Assembly: GCF_000720175.1 (NCBI RefSeq)
Contig: NZ_JOIX01000018.1
Span: 62,001 to 126,000, forward strand
Direction of reading: 5' to 3'
DNA: 64,000 nt
Source: Streptomyces sp. NRRL S-337
GTDB lineage: Bacteria; Actinomycetota; Actinomycetes; Streptomycetales; Streptomycetaceae
The notes under the pieces were generated by a model, which worked only from the letters and a program-made list of their open reading frames with translations, did not search any database and had not been told where the DNA came from. Both the position numbers and the translations under genes were made by a program. The number at the start of each line of letters is the position of its first letter. The stretch's first letter is position 1. This document shows, in pieces, positions 7,944-15,320 of the stretch.

Positions 7944-9359
7944 TTGACCAGCACCGCGCAGCCGACGGTTCCGGAAGGCCGTAAGGCCCACCCCGAACAC
8001 CTCGGCCATGTCATCTTCATCACCGCGGCTGCCGCGATGGGCGGCTTTCTCTTCGGCTACGACAGCTCGGTGATCAACGGCGCCGTCGAGGCGATCCGCA
8101 GCCGTTACGACGTCGGGTCGGCCGTCCTGGCCCAGGTGATCGCCGTCGCCCTGATCGGCTGCGCCATCGGAGCCGCCACGGCCGGCCGGATCGCCGACCG
8201 GATAGGACGCATCCGGGTGATGCAGATCGCCTCGGTGCTGTTCACGGTCAGCGCCGTGGGTTCCGCCCTGCCGTTCGCGCTGTGGGACCTCGCCCTCTGG
8301 CGGATCATCGGCGGCTTCGCGATCGGTATGGCCTCGGTCATCGGCCCGGCCTACATCGCCGAGGTCTCGCCGCCCGCCTACCGCGGCCGCCTCGGCTCCT
8401 TCCAGCAGGCCGCCATCGTCATCGGCATCGCCGTCTCCCAGCTCGTCAACTTCGGCATCCTCAACCTCGCCGACGGCAAGCAGCGCGGCACCATCGCCGG
8501 CCTGGAGGCCTGGCAGTGGATGCTCGGCGTGATGGTCATCCCGGCCGTCCTCTACGGCCTGCTGTCCTTCGCGATCCCCGAGTCGCCGCGCTACCTGATC
8601 TCCATCGGCAAGACGACCCGGGCCAAGGAGGTGCTGGCCGAGGTCGAGGGCCACACCGTCAACCTCGACACCCGGCTCGCCGAGATCCAGGAAGCGATGC
8701 GCCGCGAGCACAAGTCGAGCTTCAAGGACCTGCTCGGCAAGGTGGGCTTCCTGCCGATCGTCTGGGTCGGCATCGGCCTCTCGGTCTTCCAGCAGCTGGT
8801 CGGCATCAACGTGGCGTTCTACTACTCCTCGACGCTGTGGCAGTCCGTCGGCATCAACCCCGAGAGCTCGTTCTTCTACAGCTTCACCACGTCGATCATC
8901 AACATCATCGGCACCGTGATCGCGATGATCTTCGTCGACCGGATCGGCCGCCGCCCGCTGGCCCTGATCGGCTCGGTCGGTATGGCCGTCTCGCTCGGCC
9001 TGGAGGCCTGGGCCTTCTCCGCCAAGACCGCGGCCGGCACCCTGCCGACCACCGAAGGCACCGTGGCCCTGATCGCCGCCCACGTCTTCGTGCTCTTCTT
9101 CGCCCTCTCCTGGGGCGTGGTGGTCTGGGTCTTCCTCGGCGAGATGTTCCCGAACAAGATCCGCGCCGCCGCACTGGGCGTCGCCGCCTCCGCGCAGTGG
9201 ATCGCCAACTGGGCCATCACGGCCAGCTTCCCGAGTCTGTCCGACTGGAACCTCTCGGGCACCTACGTGATCTACATGTTCTTCGCCCTGCTCTCGATCC
9301 CCTTCGTGCTCAAGTTCGTGAAGGAGACGAAGGGCAAGGCGTTGGAGGAGATGGGCTAA
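7944..9359 (+). CDS. glcP: Glucose/sugar permease of the MFS sugar-porter family (GlcP-like)
   Basis: A 471-aa proton-sugar symporter with 12 predicted membrane helices, closely resembling the major glucose permease GlcP of S. coelicolor as I remember it. Sugar-porter signatures are clear: GGFLFGYDSSVINGA in helix 1, GRIADRIGR after helix 2, PESPRYL at the end of the first half, QQLVGIN in helix 7, and GRRPLALIG in the second half. The TTG start at 7944 has GGAG about seven bases upstream and the family N-terminus MTSTAQ. It would supply glucose to glycolysis and to glucose-kinase-dependent carbon catabolite control. It sits downstream of smc as a separate unit with its own promoter and terminator. 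Confidence 0.93.
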   Translation: MTSTAQPTVPEGRKAHPEHLGHVIFITAAAAMGGFLFGYDSSVINGAVEAIRSRYDVGSAVLAQVIAVALIGCAIGAATAGRIADRIGRIRVMQIASVLFTVSAVGSALPFALWDLALWRIIGGFAIGMASVIGPAYIAEVSPPAYRGRLGSFQQAAIVIGIAVSQLVNFGILNLADGKQRGTIAGLEAWQWMLGVMVIPAVLYGLLSFAIPESPRYLISIGKTTRAKEVLAEVEGHTVNLDTRLAEIQEAMRREHKSSFKDLLGKVGFLPIVWVGIGLSVFQQLVGINVAFYYSSTLWQSVGINPESSFFYSFTTSIINIIGTVIAMIFVDRIGRRPLALIGSVGMAVSLGLEAWAFSAKTAAGTLPTTEGTVALIAAHVFVLFFALSWGVVVWVFLGEMFPNKIRAAALGVAASAQWIANWAITASFPSLSDWNLSGTYVIYMFFALLSIPFVLKFVKETKGKALEEMG

Positions 9360-9387
9360 CCCCCCCGCCAGCCCACTCCTCAGTGCA

Positions 9388-9432
9388 AGCTGTTGCCCCG
9401 GACCGACAGGCGGTCCGGGGCATCAGCTTTTC
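9388..9432 (+). terminator. Strong terminator after glcP
   Basis: 11-bp perfect stem GCCCCGGACCG / CGGTCCGGGGC (9395-9405 and 9411-9421) with a 5-nt loop. It is extended below by AAGCTG / CAGCTT and followed by TTTT. Confidence 0.92.
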
Positions 9433-9585
9433 CGTTCCCCGGCCGCTCCGCCGGTCGTGCCTGCGGGGCCACAACCGGACACGCGAGCAGAGCTATTCCC
9501 GCTGACCAGCGACGTCAGGTGTACGCGGTACGACGCGCGCCCCCACGCGCCCGCACACTCCCCCAACGGGAGGGGACGGGCCGGA

Positions 9586-9635
9586 GGGGCCTTGTTCGTG
9601 GACGTAAAGCGTCAGCAGTCCACGAACAAGGCCCC
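9586..9635. terminator. Perfect 18-bp hairpin between convergent glcP and LLM genes
   Basis: Arms 9586-9603 and 9618-9635 are exactly complementary over 18 bp (GGGGCCTTGTTCGTGGAC in the left arm) with a 14-nt loop. There is no U-tract on either side. Lying between convergent genes, it most likely acts as a bidirectional terminator or 3'-end stabiliser. The rest of 9436-9728 shows nothing else recognisable. Confidence 0.75.
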
Positions 9636-9728
9636 GGAGGTCCGTCACGCCACGCGGGAGGCCCCGCAAAGCGCAGCGCCCCGTGGCGGGAAAGACAGGT
9701 ACGTGCGGGGGCGCCCCGCGGCGTGGGA

Positions 9729-10868
9729 TCAAAGCCGCGTCAGCACCCGTTCCGCGAAGAGGTGAAGGGAGCGCCAGCCCTCGTCCACCGGCATGCCGCC
9801 GCACAGGGGGTGGAGGATCAACGAGCCCTGGGTGCCAGCCTGTTGGGCCAGGGTGAGGCACTCGTCCGGGGTGAGGATGCGGTAGACGCCCTCCTTGCGG
9901 AGCGTCTCCGTGTCCGTCGCCGCCGAACGCACCGCGGACCGGATGCCCGCGGACTGCCAGGAGGCGTAGGTCCGCGCCTCGTGCAGCAGATGGCCGCCGT
10001 ACTCGGCCCAGGTGCGGTCCGGGTCCTCGGAGACGTGCAGCAGGCAGGTCCGCTCGGGGGGCTGCAGCACCCAGCCCTCGGTGCCGTGGACGGCGCGCTG
10101 CTCGTGGTAGTACGCCTCCAGCCCGGGCAGGCGGGCGCTGGGGAAGAAGGGCAGGCCCAGCCGGGCGGCGCGCCGGGCCGCGGCCCGTGAGCTGCCGCCG
10201 ATCAGCAGCAGCGGGTGCGGCCGGGTGAACGGGCGCGGGGTGACCCGGACCGTACGCCCGCGGTAGCTGAACGGTTCGCCGGTCCAGGCGGACAGCAGGG
10301 TGCCGAGCACCTCGTCCTGGAGCGCGCCGCGGCCGGCCCAGTCCTTGCCGTGCGCCGCGTACTCCTCGGGCCGGTAGCCGATGCCCGCGACGGTGACCAG
10401 CCGGCCGCCGCTGAGCAGGTCGAGCGAGGCGAGGTCCTCGGCGAGGCGGAGCGGGTCGTGCAGCGGGGTGATCAGCGCGGAGACCGTCACCCCGATCCGG
10501 CGGGTGGCTCCGAAGACGGCGCCCGCGAAGGTGAGCGGCGAGGGCATCCAGCCGTTGCCGGTGGCGTGGTGCTCCTCGGTCTGGATCATGGTGATGCCGC
10601 GGTCGTCCGCGAAGGCGGCCATCTCGACGGCGGCCCGGTAGCGGGCGGCGAGCGAGGCGGCGGTGGGTGCCGGGTCGACGAGGTTGACGCGCAGGACCGT
10701 GACGGGCCGGGCGGGCGGTGCGGTCGGGGCGGACCGGACACCGGGTGCGGCACCGGGCGCGGTCTCCGACGTGGCGCCGGACGTGGCGCCGGACGTGGCG
10801 CCGGGCGTGGTGTCGGACATGGCGCCGGGCGTGGCGCCGGGCGTGGCGTCGGACAGGGCAGCGGACAT
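9729..10868 (-). CDS. LLM-class flavin-dependent oxidoreductase (luciferase-like)
   Basis: A 379-aa TIM-barrel monooxygenase-type enzyme using FMN or F420; the substrate is not predictable. The bacterial-luciferase fold is recognisable from TEEHHA, SALITPLHDPLRLAEDLASLDLLSGGRL and GIGYRPEEY. The first ~45 residues are an Ala/Pro/Gly/Thr/Ser-rich tail made by a 12-bp DNA minisatellite and are probably disordered. The ATG at 10868 lies three bases from a perfect hairpin that contains its only ribosome-binding site. The upstream co-directed gene is an NCS1 permease, so a role in oxidising an imported nitrogenous compound is possible but unproven. Confidence 0.85.
   Translation of the reverse strand: MSAALSDATPGATPGAMSDTTPGATSGATSGATSETAPGAAPGVRSAPTAPPARPVTVLRVNLVDPAPTAASLAARYRAAVEMAAFADDRGITMIQTEEHHATGNGWMPSPLTFAGAVFGATRRIGVTVSALITPLHDPLRLAEDLASLDLLSGGRLVTVAGIGYRPEEYAAHGKDWAGRGALQDEVLGTLLSAWTGEPFSYRGRTVRVTPRPFTRPHPLLLIGGSSRAAARRAARLGLPFFPSARLPGLEAYYHEQRAVHGTEGWVLQPPERTCLLHVSEDPDRTWAEYGGHLLHEARTYASWQSAGIRSAVRSAATDTETLRKEGVYRILTPDECLTLAQQAGTQGSLILHPLCGGMPVDEGWRSLHLFAERVLTRL
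10768..10863. repeat. 12-bp minisatellite encoding the N-terminal tail of the LLM enzyme
   Basis: Eight consecutive 12-bp units, the first three identical (GACGTGGCGCCG at 10768-10803) and the rest diverged (GGCGTGGTGTCG, GACATGGCGCCG and similar). In the minus-strand reading frame each unit gives four residues such as GATP or GATS. Copy number should vary between strains without frameshift. Confidence 0.9.
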
Positions 10869-10871
10869 GGC

Positions 10872-10911
10872 AACGTCCCCTTCGCCAAGGACGGTTGGCG
10901 AAGGGGACGTT
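10872..10911 (-). promoter_or_regulatory. Perfect hairpin burying the ribosome-binding site of the LLM gene
   Basis: A 17-bp perfect inverted repeat (10872-10888 with 10895-10911) around a 6-nt loop ends three bases before the LLM start codon. On the minus-strand RNA the 3' arm contains GAAGGGGA, a correctly spaced Shine-Dalgarno (7 nt before ATG), fully inside the stem. It may limit translation, act as a terminator for the upstream permease message, or bind a regulator as DNA. See findings. Confidence 0.75.
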
Positions 10912-10977
10912 AGCTGACGTGGCGTCAGGTCGCCAGGGGGCGGGAGCGTTGCCGCGGTCCGCCGTGAGGCCGGCGGC

Positions 10978-12465
10978 TCAGCCCACCTCGACCCGCTGCC
11001 GGGACTCGGCCGGTGCTTCGGCGCCGGACGCCGGGACGGACTCCTTCGCCGCCGGGAGGACCGCGAAGACCACCGCGGCGATCGCGATCGTGGCCGCCCA
11101 GCCCAGGCCGTTCTCGCCGATCCAGGTCGTCGCCAGCGGGCCGGCGAACCACTGGACCTTGGTGAAGCACAGGCCCGCGGCCAGTGCCACCGCCCAGGCG
11201 GTCATGGCCTGCCAGCAGAAGCCGCCGGCGTACCAGTAGCGGCTGGTGCGGCCGGTGTCCATCAGGCCGGCGGAGTCGTAGCGCACCGCGAGCTTGCGGC
11301 GGCGGAACATGTCGACGCCGTAGACGCCGATCCAGGCGGAGAAGGAGACCGCGAGCAGCGTCAGGAAGGCGATGAACTGCCCGATGAAGTCCTTGGCCAC
11401 CAGCATCATGAACAGGCCGCCGATCAGGCTGATCGCGGCGTTGATGCTGACCGCCAGGGCGCGCGGCAGCTTGACGCCCATGGTCTGCGCGGTGAAGCCG
11501 GCCGAGTACATCGACAGGCTGTTGATCAGCATCATGCCGATCAGTGCGGTGATCAGGTACGGAATCGCGATGGCCTGCGGCAGGACCTGGCCGAGGAAGG
11601 ACATCGGGTCGGTGTTCTGGCTGGCCAGTTCCGGGTTGGAGACCGCCATCACGCCGCCCATGAGGACCATCGGGATCAGCACCAGCGCCGCGCCGGAGAT
11701 GGTCGTGCCGACGATCTTCTTGCCGGAGGCGGAGTGCGGGAGGTAGCGCGCGAAGTCCGGGCCGGTGGGGACCCAGCTGATGCCGCCGGCGGCGATGGTG
11801 CCGATGCCCGCGATCATCAGGGTGGTCGAGCCCGGCGACTTGTGCAGGATCGAGCTCCACGGCGCGGTGGCGACCAGGTAGACCAGCACGACCACGCTGA
11901 TCGCGCTGAACAGGTACGTCGAGTACTTGTTGCACACGTTCAGCGCCTTGCGGCCCATACCGCTCACCAGGAACGTACAGGCGACGAAGGCCAGCAGGGT
12001 CACGACGACCAGGACGTTGTTGGCCTCGATGCCGAAGACCAGGTGCAGCACGGTCAGGATGGCGTACGCGCCGGTGACCGCGTTGATCGTCTCCCAGCCG
12101 AAGCGGGCGACCCACAGGATCGCGCCCGGGAAGTAGTTGCCCCGCACGCCGAAGGCGGCCCGCGAGAGCATCGCGCCCGGGGCGCCGCCCCACTTGCCGG
12201 ACACCGACAGCAGCCCGACCATGCCGAACGAGACGGCGGAGGCGATCGCGGCGACGATCAGCACCTGCCAGAAGTTCAGGCTGTTGTTGATCACCAGCGA
12301 GGCCCCCATGGTGAGCAACAACACGCTGATGTTGGCGGCGACCCAGGTCGGGAACAGCTCGCGGACGCGTCCGCGGCGCTCGTGATCCGGGACGGGCTCG
12401 ATGCCGCGGGTCTCGACGGCGCCTTCGGTTTCGGGACGGGACGTGGACGTGGTGCTGGTGCCCAT
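10978..12465 (-). CDS. NCS1-family nucleobase / allantoin / cytosine permease
   Basis: A 495-aa integral membrane protein of about 12 helices, of the purine/cytosine (NCS1) symporter family. Recognisable segments are LFPTWVAANISV, SRAAFGVRGNYFPG, WETINA in helix 3 (a substrate-binding region), ISWVPTGPDFARYLP and GVDMFRRRKL. The GTSTTSTSRPETEG N-terminus is a cytoplasmic tail. The start is the ATG read from 12465; a GGAG sits rather far upstream. It would import a nucleobase, hydantoin or allantoin with Na+ or H+; the exact substrate cannot be read from sequence. It is divergent from ftsY and precedes the LLM oxidoreductase by about 110 bp. Confidence 0.9.
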   Translation of the reverse strand: MGTSTTSTSRPETEGAVETRGIEPVPDHERRGRVRELFPTWVAANISVLLLTMGASLVINNSLNFWQVLIVAAIASAVSFGMVGLLSVSGKWGGAPGAMLSRAAFGVRGNYFPGAILWVARFGWETINAVTGAYAILTVLHLVFGIEANNVLVVVTLLAFVACTFLVSGMGRKALNVCNKYSTYLFSAISVVVLVYLVATAPWSSILHKSPGSTTLMIAGIGTIAAGGISWVPTGPDFARYLPHSASGKKIVGTTISGAALVLIPMVLMGGVMAVSNPELASQNTDPMSFLGQVLPQAIAIPYLITALIGMMLINSLSMYSAGFTAQTMGVKLPRALAVSINAAISLIGGLFMMLVAKDFIGQFIAFLTLLAVSFSAWIGVYGVDMFRRRKLAVRYDSAGLMDTGRTSRYWYAGGFCWQAMTAWAVALAAGLCFTKVQWFAGPLATTWIGENGLGWAATIAIAAVVFAVLPAAKESVPASGAEAPAESRQRVEVG

Positions 12466-12778
12466 AGGTGCAGCTATCTCCGTGCGGGGATCTGGGGGGC
12501 ACCCCCGGGGGAGGAGGTGCAGGCAGCGGCTGTGGTGCCTGGCCAGAGTGTGTGGTTGCCAGGACTCTACGCGCGTTGCGCGGCCGTCCACCATCGTACT
12601 TTGATCCAACTTCTGCCATTCTGCACCGTTGGATCCCTCGACGACGACGAGTGTCACCCACACTCGTCGAAGGGTCCAGTCGGACCCTGCCGACCAGCCT
12701 CCGAGCCCGTCCGGGCGGGAGCCGGGATGCGGCGCGTGAGGCCCCCGCCGACGGGGCGTGGCTGATACTGGAGGGGTT
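12466..12778. promoter_or_regulatory. Divergent NCS1-ftsY control region with stacked inverted repeats
   Basis: 313 bases, no gene. Two inverted repeats are adjacent. The first is CGACGAGTGT / ACACTCGTCG (12645-12654 and 12660-12669, loop CACCC). The second is AGGGTCC / GGACCCT (12671-12677 and 12682-12688). A third looser pair ATCCAAC / GTTGGAT lies near 12604-12634 in an AT-richer part suited to promoters. GGAGGGG just before 12779 is the ftsY ribosome-binding site. Confidence 0.5.
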
Positions 12779-14011
12779 ATGGAATACGTCATCCTTGCTG
12801 TAGTCATCGCCGTGGTCGTGCTCGGCGCGATCAGCGGGCTCGTCGTCAGTGGCCGCAAGAAGAAGCAGCTGCCGCCGCCCCCGCCGGCCACCCCCCAGCC
12901 CTCCGTCACCGCGCCCCCCGCCGAACCGCACGTCGGCGAGGAGGCCGAAGCCCCCAGCGACGAAGAACGTCGCACCGTCGAGGACGTCACGCTGCCCACC
13001 GCCGAGGCCCCCGCGGCCGAGGCACCGGCCGCGGAGCCCGAGGCGCCCGCCGCGCCCCCCGTCGAGGTCCCCGAGCCCACCGCAGGCCGGCTGGTCCGGC
13101 TGCGCGCCCGGCTCTCCCGCTCGCAGAACACCCTCGGCAAGGGCCTGCTGAACCTGCTCTCCCGCGAGCACCTCGACGAGGACACCTGGGAGGAGGTCGA
13201 GGACATCCTCCTCACCGCCGACGTCGGCGTCGCCCCCACCCAGGAGCTCGTTGAGCGGCTGCGTGAGCGGGTCAAGGTCCTCGGCACCCGCACCCCCGAC
13301 GACCTGCGCGAGCTCCTCCGCGAGGAACTGCTCGCGCTGATCGGCCCGGACCTCGACCGGACCGTCCACACCGCCAACGGCATCGGCAACGGCGGCGACG
13401 AGATCCCCGGCGTCGTGATGGTCGTCGGCGTCAACGGCACCGGCAAGACCACCACCACCGGCAAGCTCGCCCGCGTCCTGGTCGCCGACGGCAAGTCCGT
13501 CGTCCTCGGCGCCGCCGACACCTTCCGCGCCGCCGCCGCCGACCAGCTGCAGACCTGGGGCGAGCGGGTCGGCGCCCGTACGGTCCGCGGCCCCGAGGCC
13601 GGCGACCCGGCCTCCGTCGCCTACGACGCGGTCAAGGAAGGCATCGCCGAAGCCGCCGACGTCGTCCTGATCGACACCGCCGGCCGGCTGCACACCAAGA
13701 CCGGCCTGATGGACGAGCTCGGCAAGGTCAAGCGGGTCGTCGAGAAGCACGGCCCGGTCGGCGAGGTGCTGCTCGTCCTGGACGCCACCACCGGCCAGAA
13801 CGGCCTGGTCCAGGCCCGGGTCTTCGCCGAGGTCGTGGACATCACCGGCGTGGTCCTCACCAAGCTCGACGGCACCGCCAAGGGCGGCATCATCGTCGCC
13901 GTCCAGCGCGAGCTGGGCGTGCCGGTCAAGCTGGTCGGCCTGGGCGAGGGCGCGGACGACCTGGCGCCGTTCGAGCCGAAGGCGTTCGTGGATGCGCTTA
14001 TCGGCGACTAG
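12779..14011 (+). CDS. ftsY: Signal recognition particle receptor FtsY
   Basis: A 410-aa SRP-receptor GTPase that docks Ffh-ribosome complexes at the membrane. Unlike the E. coli protein it begins with a real transmembrane anchor (YVILAVVIAVVVLGAISGLVV, residues ~3-23). A basic stop (RKKK) and an acidic Pro/Ala/Glu-rich linker to about residue 105 follow, then the N and G domains. GTPase motifs are present: GVNGTGKTTT (near 217), DTFRAAA, DTAGR and TKLDGTAKGG. The ATG at 12779 has GGAGGGG directly upstream. The transmembrane start is typical of Actinobacteria. It shares the window with its partner ffh. Confidence 0.97.
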   Translation: MEYVILAVVIAVVVLGAISGLVVSGRKKKQLPPPPPATPQPSVTAPPAEPHVGEEAEAPSDEERRTVEDVTLPTAEAPAAEAPAAEPEAPAAPPVEVPEPTAGRLVRLRARLSRSQNTLGKGLLNLLSREHLDEDTWEEVEDILLTADVGVAPTQELVERLRERVKVLGTRTPDDLRELLREELLALIGPDLDRTVHTANGIGNGGDEIPGVVMVVGVNGTGKTTTTGKLARVLVADGKSVVLGAADTFRAAAADQLQTWGERVGARTVRGPEAGDPASVAYDAVKEGIAEAADVVLIDTAGRLHTKTGLMDELGKVKRVVEKHGPVGEVLLVLDATTGQNGLVQARVFAEVVDITGVVLTKLDGTAKGGIIVAVQRELGVPVKLVGLGEGADDLAPFEPKAFVDALIGD

Positions 14012-14035
14012 CGCGCCCGTCCGTGCGGACCTCGC

Positions 14036-14085
14036 AGCGCCCCGGTACGCGGGCCCGGCTCCACGGCCGGCCGCACCGGGGCGCT
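14036..14085. terminator. Inverted repeat between convergent ftsY and PrimPol-like genes
   Basis: 11-bp perfect arms AGCGCCCCGGT (14036-14046) and ACCGGGGCGCT (14075-14085) enclose a 28-nt GC-rich loop that itself folds (GGCCGGCC). It is a likely bidirectional terminator without U-tract. Confidence 0.6.
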
Positions 14086-14134
14086 CCGCATGTCCGGCCC
14101 GCACCTCATGCCGCCGCGCGCCGGCCGCCGCGGC

Positions 14135-14809
14135 TCAGCCGTACAGCGGCGCGCGGTGGCACACATAGGCCAGCGTCCCCAGCACCAGGCGGGCCTGCGG
14201 GGGACGGCCCGCGGTCTCCAGGGCCGGCGGGCGCAGCCAGCGCATCGGGCCCAGCCCGCCGTGGTCGGACGGCGGCGCGGTGACATGGGTCCCGGGGCCG
14301 AGTGCCCGCAGATCGAGCGCGGCGTCGTCCCAGCCCGTCCGGTACAGCAGATCCGGGAGCTCGGCGGCCGCACCCGGGGCGACGAAGAACAGCGCCCGGC
14401 CGGTCGGGGCCAGCGCGACGGGGCCGAGCGGCAGCCCCATCCGCTCCAGCCGCGCCAGCGCGTGGCGGCCCGCGGCCTCCGGTACGTCGAGCACGTCGAA
14501 GGACCGGCCCACTGGTAACAGGACCGCTGCCCCCGGGGTCTCCGCCCAGGTGGCGGCGGCCTTCTCCAGCGTGGCCCCGGCCGCCAGCTCCCCGGCGAAC
14601 TCCAGCGGATGGGCGCCGGGCGCGGGGCAGTCGGGTGCGCCGCACGAACAGTCCGGACGGCCGCCGGCGGTGCGGGCCGCCCGGGCACCGGGGACGACGT
14701 CCCAGCCCCACAGCCCGGTGTACTCCGCCACCGCCGTGACCTCGGTCGAGCGGGCGCGGCGCCGGGAGACGGAACGCCTTTCCCGGATACCGCCGATCGT
14801 GAAGCCCAT
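14135..14809 (-). CDS. PrimPol-like protein (bifunctional primase/polymerase N-domain), TTA-containing
   Basis: A 224-aa protein matching the N-terminal primase-polymerase fold found fused to helicases in plasmids and phages, but here standing alone. Seen are YTGLWGWDVVPG, CSCGAPDC (a Cys pair or knuckle), AHPLEFAGEL and the strand SFDVLDVPEAAGRHALARLERMGLPLGPVA. The usual metal-binding DxD seems reduced to DVLDVP, so catalysis is doubtful. The start at 14809 has TTGGAGGGGG just upstream. Codon 98 is TTA (14516-14518 read in reverse), so translation may need bldA tRNA. It lies between ftsY and nsdA; such stand-alone versions recur in Streptomyces from memory, function unknown. Confidence 0.75.
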   Translation of the reverse strand: MGFTIGGIRERRSVSRRRARSTEVTAVAEYTGLWGWDVVPGARAARTAGGRPDCSCGAPDCPAPGAHPLEFAGELAAGATLEKAAATWAETPGAAVLLPVGRSFDVLDVPEAAGRHALARLERMGLPLGPVALAPTGRALFFVAPGAAAELPDLLYRTGWDDAALDLRALGPGTHVTAPPSDHGGLGPMRWLRPPALETAGRPPQARLVLGTLAYVCHRAPLYG

Positions 14810-15320
14810 ACCCCCTCCAACGGGTGGTGCCTGGCAGTGGTTACGAGTCGGTGGGTTGACGACGGGCGCCCTGCACGCTCCGTCCACGGCCCGCGGGGCC
14901 GGTGGTGTGTCGTGGTGCGCCGGGTGGTGCGCAGTGCCGCGGGAGCCGCTGCGTGCTTCGTTCCGCCCGGACGTGCTCGACCTGTGTCAAGTCAATCGCG
15001 AGAGCAGCGCCCGGAGTTCATTCGAAGGGGTGGCGAATGGTGGCGTTTCCGCGATCGCCCTCGCGGGGGGCGTGATCGTAGGATTACTTTCAGTGTCTGA
15101 ACCCCGGAGGGGCATCGTTCGCACGGGTATGCCGGTGGCAACGCACCGGTCGAGCACAGGCCAAAAGGTGTGGCCGGAATCCGTGATCGGGTAGATGTAC
15201 CCCGGACAGGCGTCGCAACGACCCGCCGCCTGTGGGTGGTTCGCATGACGGCACCAGGCAGCGGGCAACACGGCAAGCACGCACCAGGCACCAAGCAGCA
15301 ATCGGGATGGGGGCTTCTCA
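14810..15320 (+). other. Long non-coding region upstream of nsdA
   Basis: 511 bases with no supportable gene. The part from about 14990 to 15110 is AT-richer than its surroundings. It contains TAGGAT at 15079-15084, a good -10 without a clear -35, giving a possible leader of more than 200 bases for nsdA. A purine-rich GGGATGGGGG directly precedes the nsdA GTG. No long inverted repeat was seen. Confidence 0.35.
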
